Source: Synaphobranchus kaupii
Taxonomy: Eukaryota > Chordata > Actinopteri > Anguilliformes > Synaphobranchidae
DNA: 64,000 bases
Reading direction: 5' to 3'
Assembly: GCA_029718625.1 (NCBI GenBank)
Contig: CM056397.1
Coordinates: forward strand, 3,372,590-3,436,589
A program made the position numbers and the translations under genes. Under the pieces are notes generated by a model. It did not search any database and had not been told where the DNA came from. It saw only the letters and a list, made by a program, of their open reading frames with translations. This document shows, piece after piece, positions 1 to 13,417 of the stretch. The stretch's first letter is position 1; the number at the start of each line of letters is the position of its first letter.

Positions 1-904
1 AGAGCCCAATCAATAATGGATATCAGGAACATACAGCTACTGCTCTCTGGCAGACAAGATCTGGTATTAATGTTAATGCGCACTGTGTTCCTCTACAGTG
101 GGCGTGTGCATTTTCAGCTTCACTCTCCCTCCATTCCCTTCAGAGCTGTGGGATCGCACTTTTTCAATGTTTGCTTCTGTGTGGTCTGAAATATTTGCTT
201 ATACCTGAGCATGGTAACCCACCAAACCTGTGTGCATGTTTTGATGTCCCCAGGCAGACAACTCATACACATTCCCACACTTGTTGAGCTCAATAGCAGG
301 CTTTGTCCCAGCTGTGGGCTTCTGTTCTAGTCCTGGAGCAGTCGGGTGCCCTGGAGCCGATGTACACATCTGTGTCTCTATGCTTCAGTGCCTGAAGGTT
401 ATATTGTGGAGGGGCTCATTCATAAAACCGCTACAGCAGCAGGTCACATAGTGACTGGTCACAGAGCTAGCCTGGAGACTGACTGCAAACTGGGAAACGG
501 GTTTAAAAAAAAAAAATAATAATAATAATTCTTTGTAAATATTTTACCAGGTTAGAGCGCTGTATTAGTATAATTCGCTCTGTCACATCTTTGTAGTTTG
601 GCCAATGCTTAATGGAATATCCAGAGGGAGATCATTTAGTGGTTCTGTGGCCTCATGACTAGAATGTCTGTCTTCACTGCCCTTCAGTCGCTAGACTAGG
701 AGAGATAGGTTGCGATGCCAAAGATTGTAAAATGGTACCGATTGCCTGAGCGCCTGACACTGTCCTGCCCTACCAAGGGACTTCTCTCTGCAGCACTGGG
801 GGTAATCTCCTATTCTGTGAGCCGTCTAGTCCCGAGTCCGATTCCTGTTGGGCACTTTTTGTAAATGGTATAGAGATGACCACCGACAGCAAGACCGGCT
901 TGAA
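1..904. other. Intergenic or intronic DNA, no gene recognised
   Basis: No reading frame with protein-like composition, no RNA gene and no clear repeat boundary is seen. A short (AAT)n run lies near 516-530. The rest is ordinary mixed-composition fish DNA. Confidence 0.5.
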
Positions 905-1375
905 CACTTCTCCGTAGACGCATTTCGCCTTGTTGGATTTGCGTCCCCCCCCCAGAGAGGCGATTCTTCGCTCTCGTCAGTGCCAAGTTGTTCTGCATTA
1001 TTTTCTGTCTGTTCTGTTCTGTGTTCAGTCGCCGAAGCGCCCTGCGGAGATTCGTGAGAAACACAAGCATGGCAAGCCGTCAGCAAACAGGGAGCGCCGC
1101 ACGTGACGTATTGAGAAGGGGTGGAGGGGGGGGGGCATGCACTGCCATCCGGGAGCCCTGTGCTCCCGTTTCTAGCTGCTCGGCTCCGCTGATGAAATCC
1201 TGACACTTCTGTCGTGATGGATGTCGTTGAAAGTTTTCCCCGGGATTTGGCGGGGGAGAGCGGAACGCGTCCTTCTCAGAGATGAGCAGATGGGCGACGC
1301 GCTCCGCGCTTCTGAGAGCGATGAGGCGGCCCCGGAGCGACACTAACTATCGCTGGCAGAGTGGTGCTCGCTTTT
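905..1375. promoter_or_regulatory. CpG-rich block, candidate promoter or 5' exon region
   Basis: This stretch is visibly richer in G+C and CpG than its flanks. It holds an E-box CACGTG at 1100-1105 overlapping a CRE-like TGACGTA at 1104-1110, and a poly-G run near 1128-1136. Such composition in a fish genome often marks a promoter or first exon. Short open frames cross it on both strands but none has recognisable protein features. Whether it belongs to the same gene as the + strand exon at 24340 is inference only. Confidence 0.35.
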
Positions 1376-1376
1376 T

Positions 1377-1444
1377 CATGCCCTCTCTCCCTCTCTCTCT
1401 TTCTCTCTCTCTGCCTCTCTGTCTCTCTCTCTTCTCTCTACCCC
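1377..1444 (+). repeat. CT-rich low-complexity tract
   Basis: Imperfect (CT)n with CCCT interruptions. A second similar tract lies at about 1880-2010. Both are low-complexity pyrimidine runs on the + strand. Confidence 0.85.
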
Positions 1445-1879
1445 GCTTTCCAGTAGGGTACCATGTGTGAGTCTAAATGTGTCTCTGCCAGGGCTTGTTA
1501 CCATTACGTTCAACATAGTTCTCTCTCTCTCTCTCTGACTATTAAAATTTGAATTTCTAAGTGATTTATTGGTGTGACCTTACACGTTGCCAAAAGAAAA
1601 ACAAAAGTGACAAACACGAACAATAACAAACAATAATTACACCATTTTGTAATTTTATTAACTAAATTATTTTAATAGGCTGCATAAAAATATAATGTCT
1701 CCTTATCTATCTTTCTCATCCATTTAATTCCATGTTCTAGTCTGAAATGACACATAAAAGCATGTCTCTGCAGTCTGCACCTTCTCTCCGTGTCTCCCTA
1801 GCCCTCTTTTTATACCCTGTCCACATTTTACTTCTGGCACCTTTTACTTCCCATTTTTAGCCTGAAAGCTGTGTGTTAC

Positions 1880-2012
1880 TCACTCCCACTCTCCCTCCCT
1901 CTCTCCCTCTCTCCCTCTCCCTCTCTCTCTCCCTCTCTCTCTATCTCTCTCTCTTTCTTCCTCCCACTCTCTTCCTCCCACTCTCTCCTACTCGTTCCCC
2001 CCCCTCACCTTT
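1880..2012 (+). repeat. CT/CCCT low-complexity tract
   Basis: Imperfect pyrimidine repeat on the + strand just upstream of the long GT array. Open frames through it (Ser-Leu-Pro runs) are repeat artefacts. Confidence 0.85.
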
Positions 2013-2044
2013 TCTCTCTGCATTCTCTGTTGGAGAGAGAGTGG

Positions 2045-2191
<147 letters not shown>

Positions 2192-2501
2192 AGCTTGCAC
2201 ACACGTGTGCGCATGTATGTGCGTGTAGGTGTACCTGCTTGCCTGTGTGAGTACGTTGGCATCCACAGCATGAGTAGGTTGTGCTCAAATGGCTGCTTCA
2301 CACACTCCACAAGTCAACACAGAGTCTCTGTCTCTAAGTGGTGTACATTCACGGTTTACCCTGTGCTGTCTGCACACAGATACATGTTTGGATAGCGGCC
2401 ATGGTGTTTTCTCCTACCATGTTATTGCAACCTGTATAGGTTCAGATCGCAGAAAGCGTACATATGCAAGCTGATTTTGTAATTGACCCCCTTCCATCAC
2501 A

Positions 2502-3671
<1,170 letters not shown>

Positions 3672-3880
3672 ACATTGAATGCTGAAATGCATCATTAATT
3701 TAAAATTTGATTATGAATGAAATCGTGAGCTTTTTTAGCATCGCATTTGGAGGCCAGATTAATTGGGCTCTTAATGAGCGCGACGCTGCGGCATAATGCG
3801 ATCCCCTCTGATAATTTAAAGTAGGCTGCCGAGACGGATGCGCTTAATGATTTTCACACGAGCGCCGTTTAGTTAGGACC
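3672..3880. promoter_or_regulatory. Candidate conserved non-coding element
   Basis: This segment is dense in homeodomain-type words (CATTAATT, GATTAATT, CTTAATGA, TTAATGAGC) mixed with CpG-containing words, and has no reading frame. Such texture is typical of vertebrate developmental enhancers. This is an impression from composition only, since no cross-species alignment was possible. Confidence 0.3.
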
Positions 3881-6419
3881 CCTCCTTGGCCCGAATCAGG
3901 AGCACGGTTAGTGAAACGTCAGCTCCGGGAGAGAGAGGGGGCACCGACCGCACGGAATCTTAAATATAACCGGGCATGAAGGACGTGTCTGGGACAGGAT
4001 CGGGCAAGGAGAGATTGGCTTTAACCCATTTACGCATCTTATTTGTACCAGAGCAGTCCAAGTGGAGCACTCAGTTTGAGCACGAGGCAGAGAGTGTGCC
4101 CAGGGATTCGAGGTGACCCTCTGGGACAAACTGAACCGTAGGGAAAGTCTCACTCGGTCCATATTCATACCCCAACCGGTTCCCCTGCTTCCGTGTGCCT
4201 GGCAACCGGACGCCACCTGTCACTTCAACTCGCTTTACTCCCCCAGACCAACCCACCTTTGACCTCATTGGTTACCCATGTCACTTTCTCTCCAGCGCAT
4301 GCGATACTACAGAATCTCCTGCTGAATTAGGTGTTGGGTGACAGGGCTGTTTATTGATGGATAACTCGACGCACAGGCCACCTCTGTGAAGGGGTGCCCG
4401 TGCAACCTCTCCGAACTCTCCGCTTTTGGGTCTCGCACTCTTCAAAATGCACGCTTCACGGGTCGAGCCTCTCCGCTCATAGCGAATGTCTTGGTGTAGA
4501 ACAGAGATGAAGGATTAGGCTAATGCTGTTTGGAGGTGTCAGGGTACCAGACTGAAGCTTTAGTCATAGCCCACCGCTGAGATGAAATTGAATGTTGTAA
4601 TTAGTTTTAAAAATAGAGTTACATGCCTAAATATAAACCGCTACTATCTCAGCGGGTTCTTCAATCTCTGTAGTCCCCCCCCCCCCCCCTTTCATTTTCT
4701 CGAATAGAGCCAGTTGTGCCTCTCTAGTGACCACCGCTCCCCTGCAACTGTGTAAGGAGCACTTGGGCTGAAGTAGGTACGGTCCTCCGATGAACTTGCC
4801 CGTGAGCCAACGGCTATTCTATGCGCCGCTGGTGGCACGGTGAGCTCGGAGGAGGCGTGTCTCTCGCGGATTATGGCGGTAGCCCTTTTTTGGTGTGCTG
4901 TTGGGAGGAGGAGGAGGTCATTTGGTGAAGTGAAGTGGAACCCCTTTCTGAGACCACAGGTGTTTTGCAAGACAAATGACCCTTCCAATTTACCTGTTGC
5001 GCAGACAGTTCTGAACATAAAAATAGCATGTTTTAAATATGATACAGAAAACTGTTTCCTGAACAACTTCAGTCTTTCCATTGCCTTGTTGACCCAGAGA
5101 GGCGCTTAATGTGCATTGACCCATGCACTCTTTCATAGGTTCCAATTAAGATCTGCGTCATGTTATGCAAACGTACCTCAGGTGTCAACTGAAAGGTAAA
5201 AATGTAAGGATTCACACCACTTGAAGATTTGATGATCTGCCTTGAGCTTACCTCAGGTTGTAGACTAACTGGACTTGGGTCAAGTAATACTGGGATATGT
5301 TGTTGGAGAAGCACCATTAAGAGAGACCCCTTGAACTGCCTCTGCTTCCGTGCATTCTCAGGCACCGTCCCCGCCCACACCGCCGCTTCGCTGTTCTGAG
5401 CAGTGGGGGTGGGGATGTCTTTCACTCACTGTTCTTTTTCAGCAAAAACACCCAGCGTACGACAGCCACCAATCAATAGACGGCATTTCCTGCATGCTGG
5501 GGTCACGCACTGCGGTGCACTCCCTGCATTGTAATGCCTGGGCACGCTGGCCACATTCCACACCACAACAGTGGTGCTGACACACAGAGGTTAGGTTTTT
5601 TCACAGAAAAACCTGAGGGAGCCCTTCATCGAGCGTGTGTAGGGGGGGAGTTACCAAATGCTGTGGCTATGTGGGGGGGAAAAAAAAACCCACTGCAGAC
5701 CTAAATCAAACTTATGCATTGCTTAAAGAAATCTGATGATAACGCACGGATCGGCTCAGAAGGATTTTGTCTTATGTGTGTGTCCGCATACCTGTCTGAG
5801 TGTGAGCAGATTTTTACCACATTCTTTCACACTGAGACATTGTGATTCCAGTTCTTTCACCCTCAGGCTTGGAGACTGTAGTCCTATTACCCAGAGTCCT
5901 GTGCAGTGCACACATGCACAGGGGCTAGGTGACATTGTTAACAAGCATTCACATTCAGTAATAAATCAAGATGTGCTGGAAAGTTGTCACTGCTGTTCCG
6001 CCTCTTCACAATGGAGCAAGAGGCGCCGTGACCTCCACTGCCTTTGAAAAAATGAGGCCATTCCCTGGCCTCCTAGGAAACGAGACCTGAAGTCAAATTA
6101 ACTTATGCGATGATCACTGTTGGATTTTGCTGGCTAATTATATTATTTTACATTAAGAAGTAGCAATTACCAAACCAAAAGCCTCTATTTACAGGGTAGG
6201 CTACATTTAGATGATAGCTTCACTTGGTATTATTAGGAAAGTGTTCTTCATTCGGTAATTGATAGGCTATAGACCTAACTATCAGTGGACTGTTTAACAA
6301 CTAAGACTGTTATAGACTGTCGGATACCTAGTGCCTTCGAGAGAGAGAGAGACAATATTTTTGATGGGGCAAATTTCATGGTCCATACAATTGTTACTAA
6401 GTAATGTGCTCTGGTTAAT
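3881..6419. other. No gene recognised
   Basis: Moderately GC-rich to 4.9 kb, with a poly-C run at about 4675-4689, then ordinary AT-rich DNA. The open frames at 3.9-5.4 kb on both strands overlap one another and carry no domain or signal peptide I recognise. No RNA gene is seen. Confidence 0.5.
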
Positions 6420-6427
6420 CTGACTAT

Positions 6428-7093
6428 TAGGGCTGCACAATATGGGCAAGATGTGCGATTAACATGGATATTGCGATGATGACATGAAATGCGATGAGAC
6501 AAATATTTAAGTGTACCATTTGTGCCACAAATGTAGATCTGAAAATGAAAAGCCTATGTCTGCTGTGTAATAAAATGAAATTATGTTATTACTTTTGGTT
6601 ATTTTGGTGATAAAAGAGCATCAGTGCAATCTCTCCTTAAACTAGTTATCCCCAACCCTGTTCCTGGACATCTGCTGCCCTGTAGGTCTTCATTACAACC
6701 CTAATTTGGCATACCTGATTCTACTAATTAGCAGTTCAATGAGATCTATAGCTGTGGAATGAGGTGTGCTTTGTTTGGGTTGGCGTGAAAACCTATGGGG
6801 ATGGTAGATCTCCAGGAACAGGGCTGGGGACCACTGCCTTAAACAAACAACCTATGAAGAAGTCGTAGTAGCAAATGGCAAAAAATTCCGCTTTTCAGTT
6901 GAAAATTGAATTTTTGTCGCAAGAAGAGCCGGTGTCGTGTGACAGTATAAATTTGGCTTTGCTGATTGCATTGCGGATAAAAAAGCTTGCATTACAGAGT
7001 GAGTTTGACATGGCTTGTACCAATATGAATTGTTTATCGTGGAAATTCCTATCGCAATTACGATAAAAAAACGATACATTGTGTGTAGCCTTA
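6428..7093. mobile_element. hAT-type non-autonomous DNA transposon
   Basis: The left end reads TAGGGCTGCACAATATG and the right end is its imperfect inverse (complement TAAGGCTACACACAATG). Both are flanked by the same 8-bp duplication CTGACTAT (6420-6427 and 7094-7101). An 8-bp duplication with a TAGGGCTGCAC terminus fits the hAT superfamily. No transposase is present; the length without the nested insertion is about 470 bp. Confidence 0.88.
6643..6836. mobile_element. hAT MITE nested inside the 6428-7093 element
   Basis: About 194 bp with inverted ends around CCCCAACCCTGTTCCTGGA and its inverse TCCAGGAACAGGGCTGGGG. It is flanked by a perfect 8-bp duplication CCTTAAAC (6635-6642 and 6837-6844). 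It is a common fish repeat type and is younger than the element it interrupts. Confidence 0.92.
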
Positions 7094-7101
7094 CTGACTA
7101 T

Positions 7102-8031
7102 AAGAATACTGCCTGTTTTCTCTCTTTCTCTCCCATCCACAAACATCAAAAGAAATGTCCTGAAGCAAATAAAAGCCATGTTGAGGCCCTTATCTCTATG
7201 CATACAATATAGAGTGTCACATCTCCTGGAGAGTACCTCTGAAGAAGCACCAGAACACAAAGCTATTTATAGCGTCAGTCCCCCGGCGTGGCCAAAGAAT
7301 AACATATGGCCACTTGGTTTTCTTTTGATTTTAAGTTTAAATGGCCATCTGTGACATTCAATTGAAATAAATTGAAAGTATTAATGTCTATGTAGATAAT
7401 GTTTTTTTTTTAGGCATGCCAGTTTAGAATTAACATTTTTGGAGACAGCTGCAGTTCCAAGCCGAGGTCAGCGTGGCAAGATGGATGTAGTCATGTGGAT
7501 GTAGTATTTTGGCTGAAGGGTGGAGATTGCACTATTGGCAGTGGCTGGACATAACAATTATGGCCCACAACCATCACCTCTGTTGTTAAAAGCAGGAGTG
7601 AATTTCCATTTTTTTAAAAAGGTATTCAATAGCTGAGCTGAGTTACTTATTCATGTTTTGTTTGCTATTAGGTAGTCCTTGTCTGACCCCGCCCCCCCTT
7701 CCACATTTCCACATCTTAACTCAGCATCATCTAATCAAGCCATGCATCCTTCCTCTCTTTCAACTACGTAAAATATGGGCCTGTCTTTTAGTAGGAGTTG
7801 GCATCTGAGTCTTGCATCTGGGCCTGGTATCTTTGTGGGGTTACCTTGGGAGACACAAGCTTTGGTTTGGTAACTTCTTTCATTCCTTTATTTTGTGACA
7901 AACTTATCTATGTCTGTAACATTCATTGTTAAGATGGTTGAGCCTTCGTCTTTAGATTAGATATTGAATACTTATTACCTAATAAATCTCTTAATTTTAA
8001 TCTGGTTGTAAATTGTACTTTTTGATAAAGG
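7102..8031. other. No gene recognised
   Basis: AT-rich non-coding sequence. There are no terminal repeats or coding signals that I can support. Confidence 0.5.
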
Positions 8032-8128
8032 TTAAGGGTGCACTATGCAGGATTTTTTTTGCCTTGCTGTGGTCCTGTGTCTACAATCAAAAAAGTCTCC
8101 TCCGTTCTAAACCCCACCCACTCCCCTC

Positions 8129-9763
8129 TAGGGTTGGGTATCAAGAACCGGTTCCAAGTTGGAACCGCTAACAAATTTCCAAGAACCGTGGATTCGTTAA
8201 GACACATGCATTTCGATTCTGCTTCTCGGTTCCTAACTGTTGCATACATTTCAGTCGCGCTCCCGAGTGAACTGCAGTGAGCTTTTTACAGTCCATAAGT
8301 TTCACTTATCTGCCAGGACCTGCTACGTGGACCTAACGTCACATCATTTGTTACGCATTACGTCAGCGACTTAGCAAAGCACATTGCTACTGTTTACATT
8401 CTGGATCGACCATCATGGCTGACTGCAGCAAACGTTCGAAAGTTTGGCTTAGCTTCACTAAAAAAGATAGCAACACGGCAAAATGCAACACCTGCAGTAA
8501 GGTTATTTCGTGCAAGGGAGGAAGCACCTCCAACATGACGAAGCATTTGCTTCAACACGGCGTGAATCTGAAGGAATGCACCGTGTTTGATGTGTTGCGG
8601 TCTCCCAGCCACAATGCAGCTAACGTCGTTACAGCTAATGTTAGCGCTAGCAGTAGCAACGTCTCACGCTCAGGTACAAAACACTGATGAGCTGACATTC
8701 GCCTTTTATATTAAACGAATGATGTCTACAAATTATTCTTCTAATATATATTTTTCTTAGATACAAGTTCAGAGAGCAGTCAGAGCACCCCTCCACCTCC
8801 GGTTAATCCCCAGAGACCCTCCTGTACAGAAACTCCTTTCACTTTAGCCATGAAGGGGAAGATGAGCAAGGAGAAAGTGGATGAATGTCACCGAGCGGTG
8901 ACAAGATTTGTGGTGAAGGGGTTACATCCCTTTGCTACGGTTGAGTCTACTCCGTTTAGGTATGCAAAATGCATTATTGATATCTGGTTATTCACAGCAA
9001 TATCCATATACACCTCCCCCTCGATAAGTCACACGGATAACTCGCGGTTGTGCAGTTGGCTCCCAATTTATCAATGCATTGAATATCTATACTGTGATAT
9101 TACTGATGCTATTGAACTGTGGCACTGGTGCCTCTGCTGGTGCTGCAGTTCTGAGCTGTGGCTATTGAACAGAATAGACGCGACCGTAACGTTAACTAGT
9201 CTCTCACAAGCTTGGCATGCATGCAGCTTTGAGATCAAAAAGCGCACGCCGGAAGATTGGTCTCAATAGTAACAGTCAGGGTTTTCTCTACTGCTGGAGA
9301 TACAATCAGCCCAGAGAGATCACGCATCCTTCCTGAGAAGGCCGACATGCAAGAACTGTTGACTGAGTTGCAGACATCCACTCTCTTTGACATTGTTGCT
9401 GCTTCCCTAACAACTGTCTGTTAAATATTTTGTTATATTCTAATTTTATTTTTTTGTTATATTTCTCCATTATTTATTTAAATAGTTTTGGTTTGTAATA
9501 GTTTTTGTTGATTATTCCTTATAAGACAGAGTAATATTTATTTTTATAAATGAAGGGAAAAGGAAACCTTCCTGTCACAGACAGTTGATTATAGCCTAAA
9601 TGTTCCAAGAATAAAGGTGGCTAATTTTTGTTCTTGAAATGTGTTCTTTTTTTCTCTCCAAAAAATATTGGAATCGGAACCGAGATTCGATAAGAACCGG
9701 ATTCGATAAGCAGAATCGGAATCGGATTCGGAATCGATAAAATTGAAACGATACCCACCCCTA
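8129..9763 (+). mobile_element. hAT transposon with BED-finger transposase relic
   Basis: The element is bounded by TAGGGTTGGGTATC on the left and the inverse GATACCCACCCCTA on the right. A perfect 8-bp target duplication CTCCCCTC lies at 8121-8128 and 9764-9771. Subterminal AACCGG/GAATCG repeats lie at both ends. It is about 1.6 kb, far shorter than an autonomous hAT, and keeps only the two ends of the transposase gene, so it is internally deleted. Confidence 0.93.
8415..9424 (+). pseudogene. hAT (ZBED-like) transposase remnant
   Basis: Exon 1 (8415-8673) begins with ATG and encodes a BED-type zinc finger: a Trp near residue 11, a CNTC pair near residues 25-28, then a His pair separated by four residues (KHLLQH). 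It ends at CAG|GTACAA. Exon 2 (8761-8959, acceptor TTCTTAG) joins in phase and encodes a Pro/Ser linker and a region with TRFVVKGLHPF, as in ZBED-type hAT transposases; its donor is GTATGC. The catalytic core is missing. Around 9278-9424 a C-terminal piece with VFSTAGD and PERSRILPEKAD matches the hAT dimerisation domain and ends in TAA. The DDE residues are lost, so no active enzyme can be made. In intact elements this protein binds the transposon ends and catalyses cut-and-paste. Confidence 0.88.
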
Positions 9764-9889
9764 CTCCCCTCTGTTGAAGAAGAGATTGTATAGTACGGGC
9801 AAGAAACACTCTAAAAATGTCAAGCAAAGATAAAATTAAAATTATTACTTTTAGCAACATGCATTGTTCTATATGGCCGGTAACAGTAA

Positions 9890-10780
9890 TTGGGCAGTGT
9901 TATAATGTTTAAATTGTTAAATCGTTTTGAAGTCCTAAGCTCCCCAACATCGACCCCTGCGGTCATTCCTCCTCGGAGCAGCACGAGGGTGCTCTTGCTT
10001 CATTTTTCCGTCGTTCGTTCCGGGTTTTCGTTTCCTTCAGGCACTTATTCTTTTCACCTGTCCTGGGTTACCTGCCAGCTATATAAGCTCTGAGCTTCCG
10101 TTTTCCGGTGCTTTGTTGTTGTCTTACTAACTTCACGTTGCCGGCATTTAAAGGAGACCACTTTGCTTCATCTCTTTGCGTTGGAGTAATGCGGGACTTG
10201 CCTTTATTTGCATTAGTGTTCCTTTAGGATTTAGTTTCACTATTGCATTTTCTGTCTTGTTTCTTCTCTCTTGTTCTGTTCTCATTGAGACAGTTTTTAC
10301 TTTACCGTTTCCTTTTCTTTTATCTCTCTGCTACTGCTCTCTGGTATTGAGAGTGAGAGATTATATTCCCTCTTTTCTATCTATACTCAAGCCTTCGAGT
10401 TTCTCGTCCTGTTATTGTGGGTCGCTATTATTTTGTTTCTGTTTAACTTGCCTCCGTTTAGTCCTCTCTCTATATTGAGAGTCGGAGGTATTTTCTACCT
10501 GTACTCTGCTCGAGTTCCGAGCCTCGCCCTATTTTGTGGGGTGTCTTTCTTTGGGTACGCCGGGAGTTTTGTTCCCTATTTCTGTGTGTTTTTCCTTCCC
10601 TATTTCGAACACTGTTCTGCTTTATTGGTATTCCACTCCGTGGTTTACTTTTAGACTCCTTTCTGTGGCGTCTCGTCCTCCGAACCCGACTTCCCCATTA
10701 TACTGTTTCATAATGTATGCTTTCATACTGTAGGCTACGTCACTTTTGATAAATGCTTCTGCTAAGAAACATGTATCTGG
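9890..10780 (+). promoter_or_regulatory. TATA-box, T-rich block, possible decayed LTR
   Basis: TATATAAG at 10080-10087 follows a GC-richer stretch and precedes a long T/C-rich segment. This is the promoter layout of a retroelement LTR or a LINE 5' end. No TG...CA boundaries with matching duplications could be fixed, so the assignment stays open. The hydrophobic open frames here reflect T-rich sequence. Confidence 0.25.
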
Positions 10781-11735
10781 CTCATCATTACTGCCGTCTC
10801 TGACAAATGCAGTTGTAATTGGGGATTCTATTGTTGTATGCAATGTAAATGTTGCCAGTGGTTTCAAGAATTTTAACGTGTAGCTTACTGTTTTCCTGAT
10901 GCGAGAGTGGATGACATAGGCTGCAACATCAAGCTCCCGCGATCATTAAAAAACTCCAAAGTTGTAGAACCAGGTTGAGAAATTCAGAAGTTTTACAATT
11001 TTATTTCATTATAGGCCTATAACTGTATCAAACCCATTTGCAAGCTTGTGATCTCAGGACCATTTTCTGTTTTAAACTGTGGCAGTGAGAAATTCAGTCA
11101 GTGTATCTAAAGATTTGGGGGAGGGTCTCCGCAGTTACACCAGTAAGTGCCTTAAATGTCTGGCTGAAAAAATTGTGTGCTTGTTCAGTTTGGCTAAATT
11201 GAGAACCGGGATATAAAGACGGAATCGTGTGTGGAATAAGTTGCCTAACATTAGCAAACCATATCTTGTCTATCATAGCTAGCTAATACAATTGTAAAGT
11301 AAATTACTTTTTCATGAAGTTATTTGTGTACAAATATTATTTATGTTCTGAAAAGCAACATGATATTACATTGCTATATTGATTTGATTCAAAAGGTACC
11401 CGACTTCAGCAACCTAGTTACATAACGTAGCTTGCTGCATAGCTAGTGGTAACGTAGCCTACTTACACGTGCAACAGAAAACACTAACTCCCTGTCACTT
11501 TTCATTCCCTTGCTAAACTTCAGCTGTCGCCATTGAGGACAAGAAAATCTTAGGTTGACTCTGCTTCTTGAACTTGCTCTGCAGGCTTGTTGCTTCATTG
11601 AGGTAGCTAGCTGACAATGGCAACAAAGGCCTGATTTTGTTTTTCAACCGAGATTGCTGATGCATCATAGATATGACTGAGCATGGTTATTTTACAATAT
11701 TTTAAAGTAAAAAATCCTGCATAGTGCACCTTTAA

Positions 11736-13417
11736 TCCAACAGGCTGCTGTGCTTATCAATGAATTTGGCGATTTCATTGATAAATGGTATCTTTGATAA
11801 TAATTTACAAATTAAATTGAATCTATTTTAAGTGTAGGTTAAGTGAGGGGTTTTAGCACACAATACCGCTTGTGTTCAGTATTAATTTTAGCAAGGGCAT
11901 TGAGTGTTGGAACTGCTGGATTCAGGAAATACACATTTTACTTAATCGTCACTTTCCCAACAGACTATCAGTGGACTGTTTAAAGGGGAATACCCATTTT
12001 CAGCATTTAAAAGGTAAAACTATAACCCCTTGGTTGGTTTAAGGCCCATAGAACACATTCTTACTCTGAGAACAGAGCAGGCAGGCTCCTTGAGTGGCTG
12101 CGCTGTGACGTACTAGATGTGCATGTTTTCCCACGCCCCCTAGAGAGCCCGGTTGAAATGAATGGAGAATCTCAACTTGAAAGTTGAAAACATTGTGACT
12201 TGAAGATTAAATTTACGTTTGTTTGAGCTTTTCCAGGAAAATGAGCCATCTCACGCACTGATGCCATGTCTTTTACAACATAGTCCTATGTTATCGTAAA
12301 CCACATAGATTTACTTTCATTGCGATTTTCTCTCCCTACCATACTTGTCAACATTGGGCTTTGAAAATAAGGGAGATGAGTGTTTGCAGAGTCCAAACCC
12401 TCTAGGGGTCTGGGGGCATGCCACCCCGGGAGAAAATTTTGTAAATTTTAAAGTTAAATGCATCAATCTGGTGTACTTAGAGAGCAAAATTAGAGGCTAG
12501 ATCTATGAAGAATTTTGTGGTCTTGTAAACAAAATTCTCAAGTTGATTGATTATTATAATTTTTTTTAAATTTACTTTTATTTTTGGATAAGAGAATACA
12601 TACATCATAAGATGCAAGTTCTGCCAGGAGGATAGCACATAAAAGCATTTAAAAATCACTTACGGTAAAATAATATTAGAAAAAAAAAAAAAAGTTGCAC
12701 ACTCACTCTATAAATTGTAGGCTACTAATGAATGGAATTGGAGCATATAGAGTGTGTGACTTTCTTTTTTTCTTTCTTATATTATTAAGAAAGTAAAAAT
12801 ATTTTGGGTTCTGATACTGGTGGGCCGCCACAGTTTAGTAATTAATTGGAAACATTGGAGATTTTTTGGCACTCCCACCACTATCCTTGCATTACGACAG
12901 GGGTGCCCACACTCGGCTCTGGTGATTCACTCAACAGGTGACTTTACTGCTTGCCCTGCAATCTGAGAGCAAAGAGGATTGGGTTAACTAGTTCAATCAA
13001 GGAGGTGATTACAATCAGGTGGTTAAATACCTGGTTGAGAGTTAAACATTCAGAATACATTATTTCAGAGTAGGCACATACAGTAGCATAATACGCATAA
13101 CATAAGTAGCCTAATGTATTTAACTCGATCCACTTTGCCCTTAGTGGTGAGACGTATCCGTCCCAATTACAGTATTCATGTTTGTCTAAAATTATAAACT
13201 ACAGCTTAACGAAACCCCTGTAAATTTTGATGTAAATTTGGGAAGCCGCTTGCGAAAACCTCAGCTTCTCCAGTTACACTGCAGGGCTACTAAATATGAA
13301 ATAAATATCCAATCCTACCATCGTTTTACGCATAGGGATGTCCCTTTCAAATTCAGTGGTCATTTATTGTTCTGACAATCCGTGTGAGAAATAAACAACA
13401 CTTTAAACCACTTTATA
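11736..13417. other. Old repeat-derived DNA, no gene recognised
   Basis: Contains fragments that look like decayed fish repeats, for example a CTAGGGGTCTGGGGGCATGC piece near 12401. There are poly-A/T runs and no coding signal. Confidence 0.4.

Larger units (their letters stand above)
8032..11735. mobile_element. TTAA-flanked DNA transposon carrying nested insertions
   Basis: The left end is TTAA (8032-8035) followed by GGGTGCACTATGCAGGAT. The right end reads ATCCTGCATAGTGCACC then T and TTAA (11732-11735). The roughly 24-base ends are inverted with one or two mismatches. TTAA duplication suggests a piggyBac-like element, though a 3-bp TAA duplication (PIF/Harbinger-like) cannot be excluded. 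No transposase of its own is recognised. It hosts the hAT at 8129-9763 and a promoter-like block at 9.9-10.8 kb. Confidence 0.75.

Noticed and set aside
10176..10654. Hydrophobic open frame resembling a membrane protein
   Set aside because: T-rich DNA gives Phe/Leu runs; there are no start context, conserved motifs or splice structure.
9890..10780. Solo LTR call
   Set aside because: A TATA box and promoter-like layout are present but no TG...CA ends with matching duplication could be found, so it was kept only as a low-confidence regulatory block.
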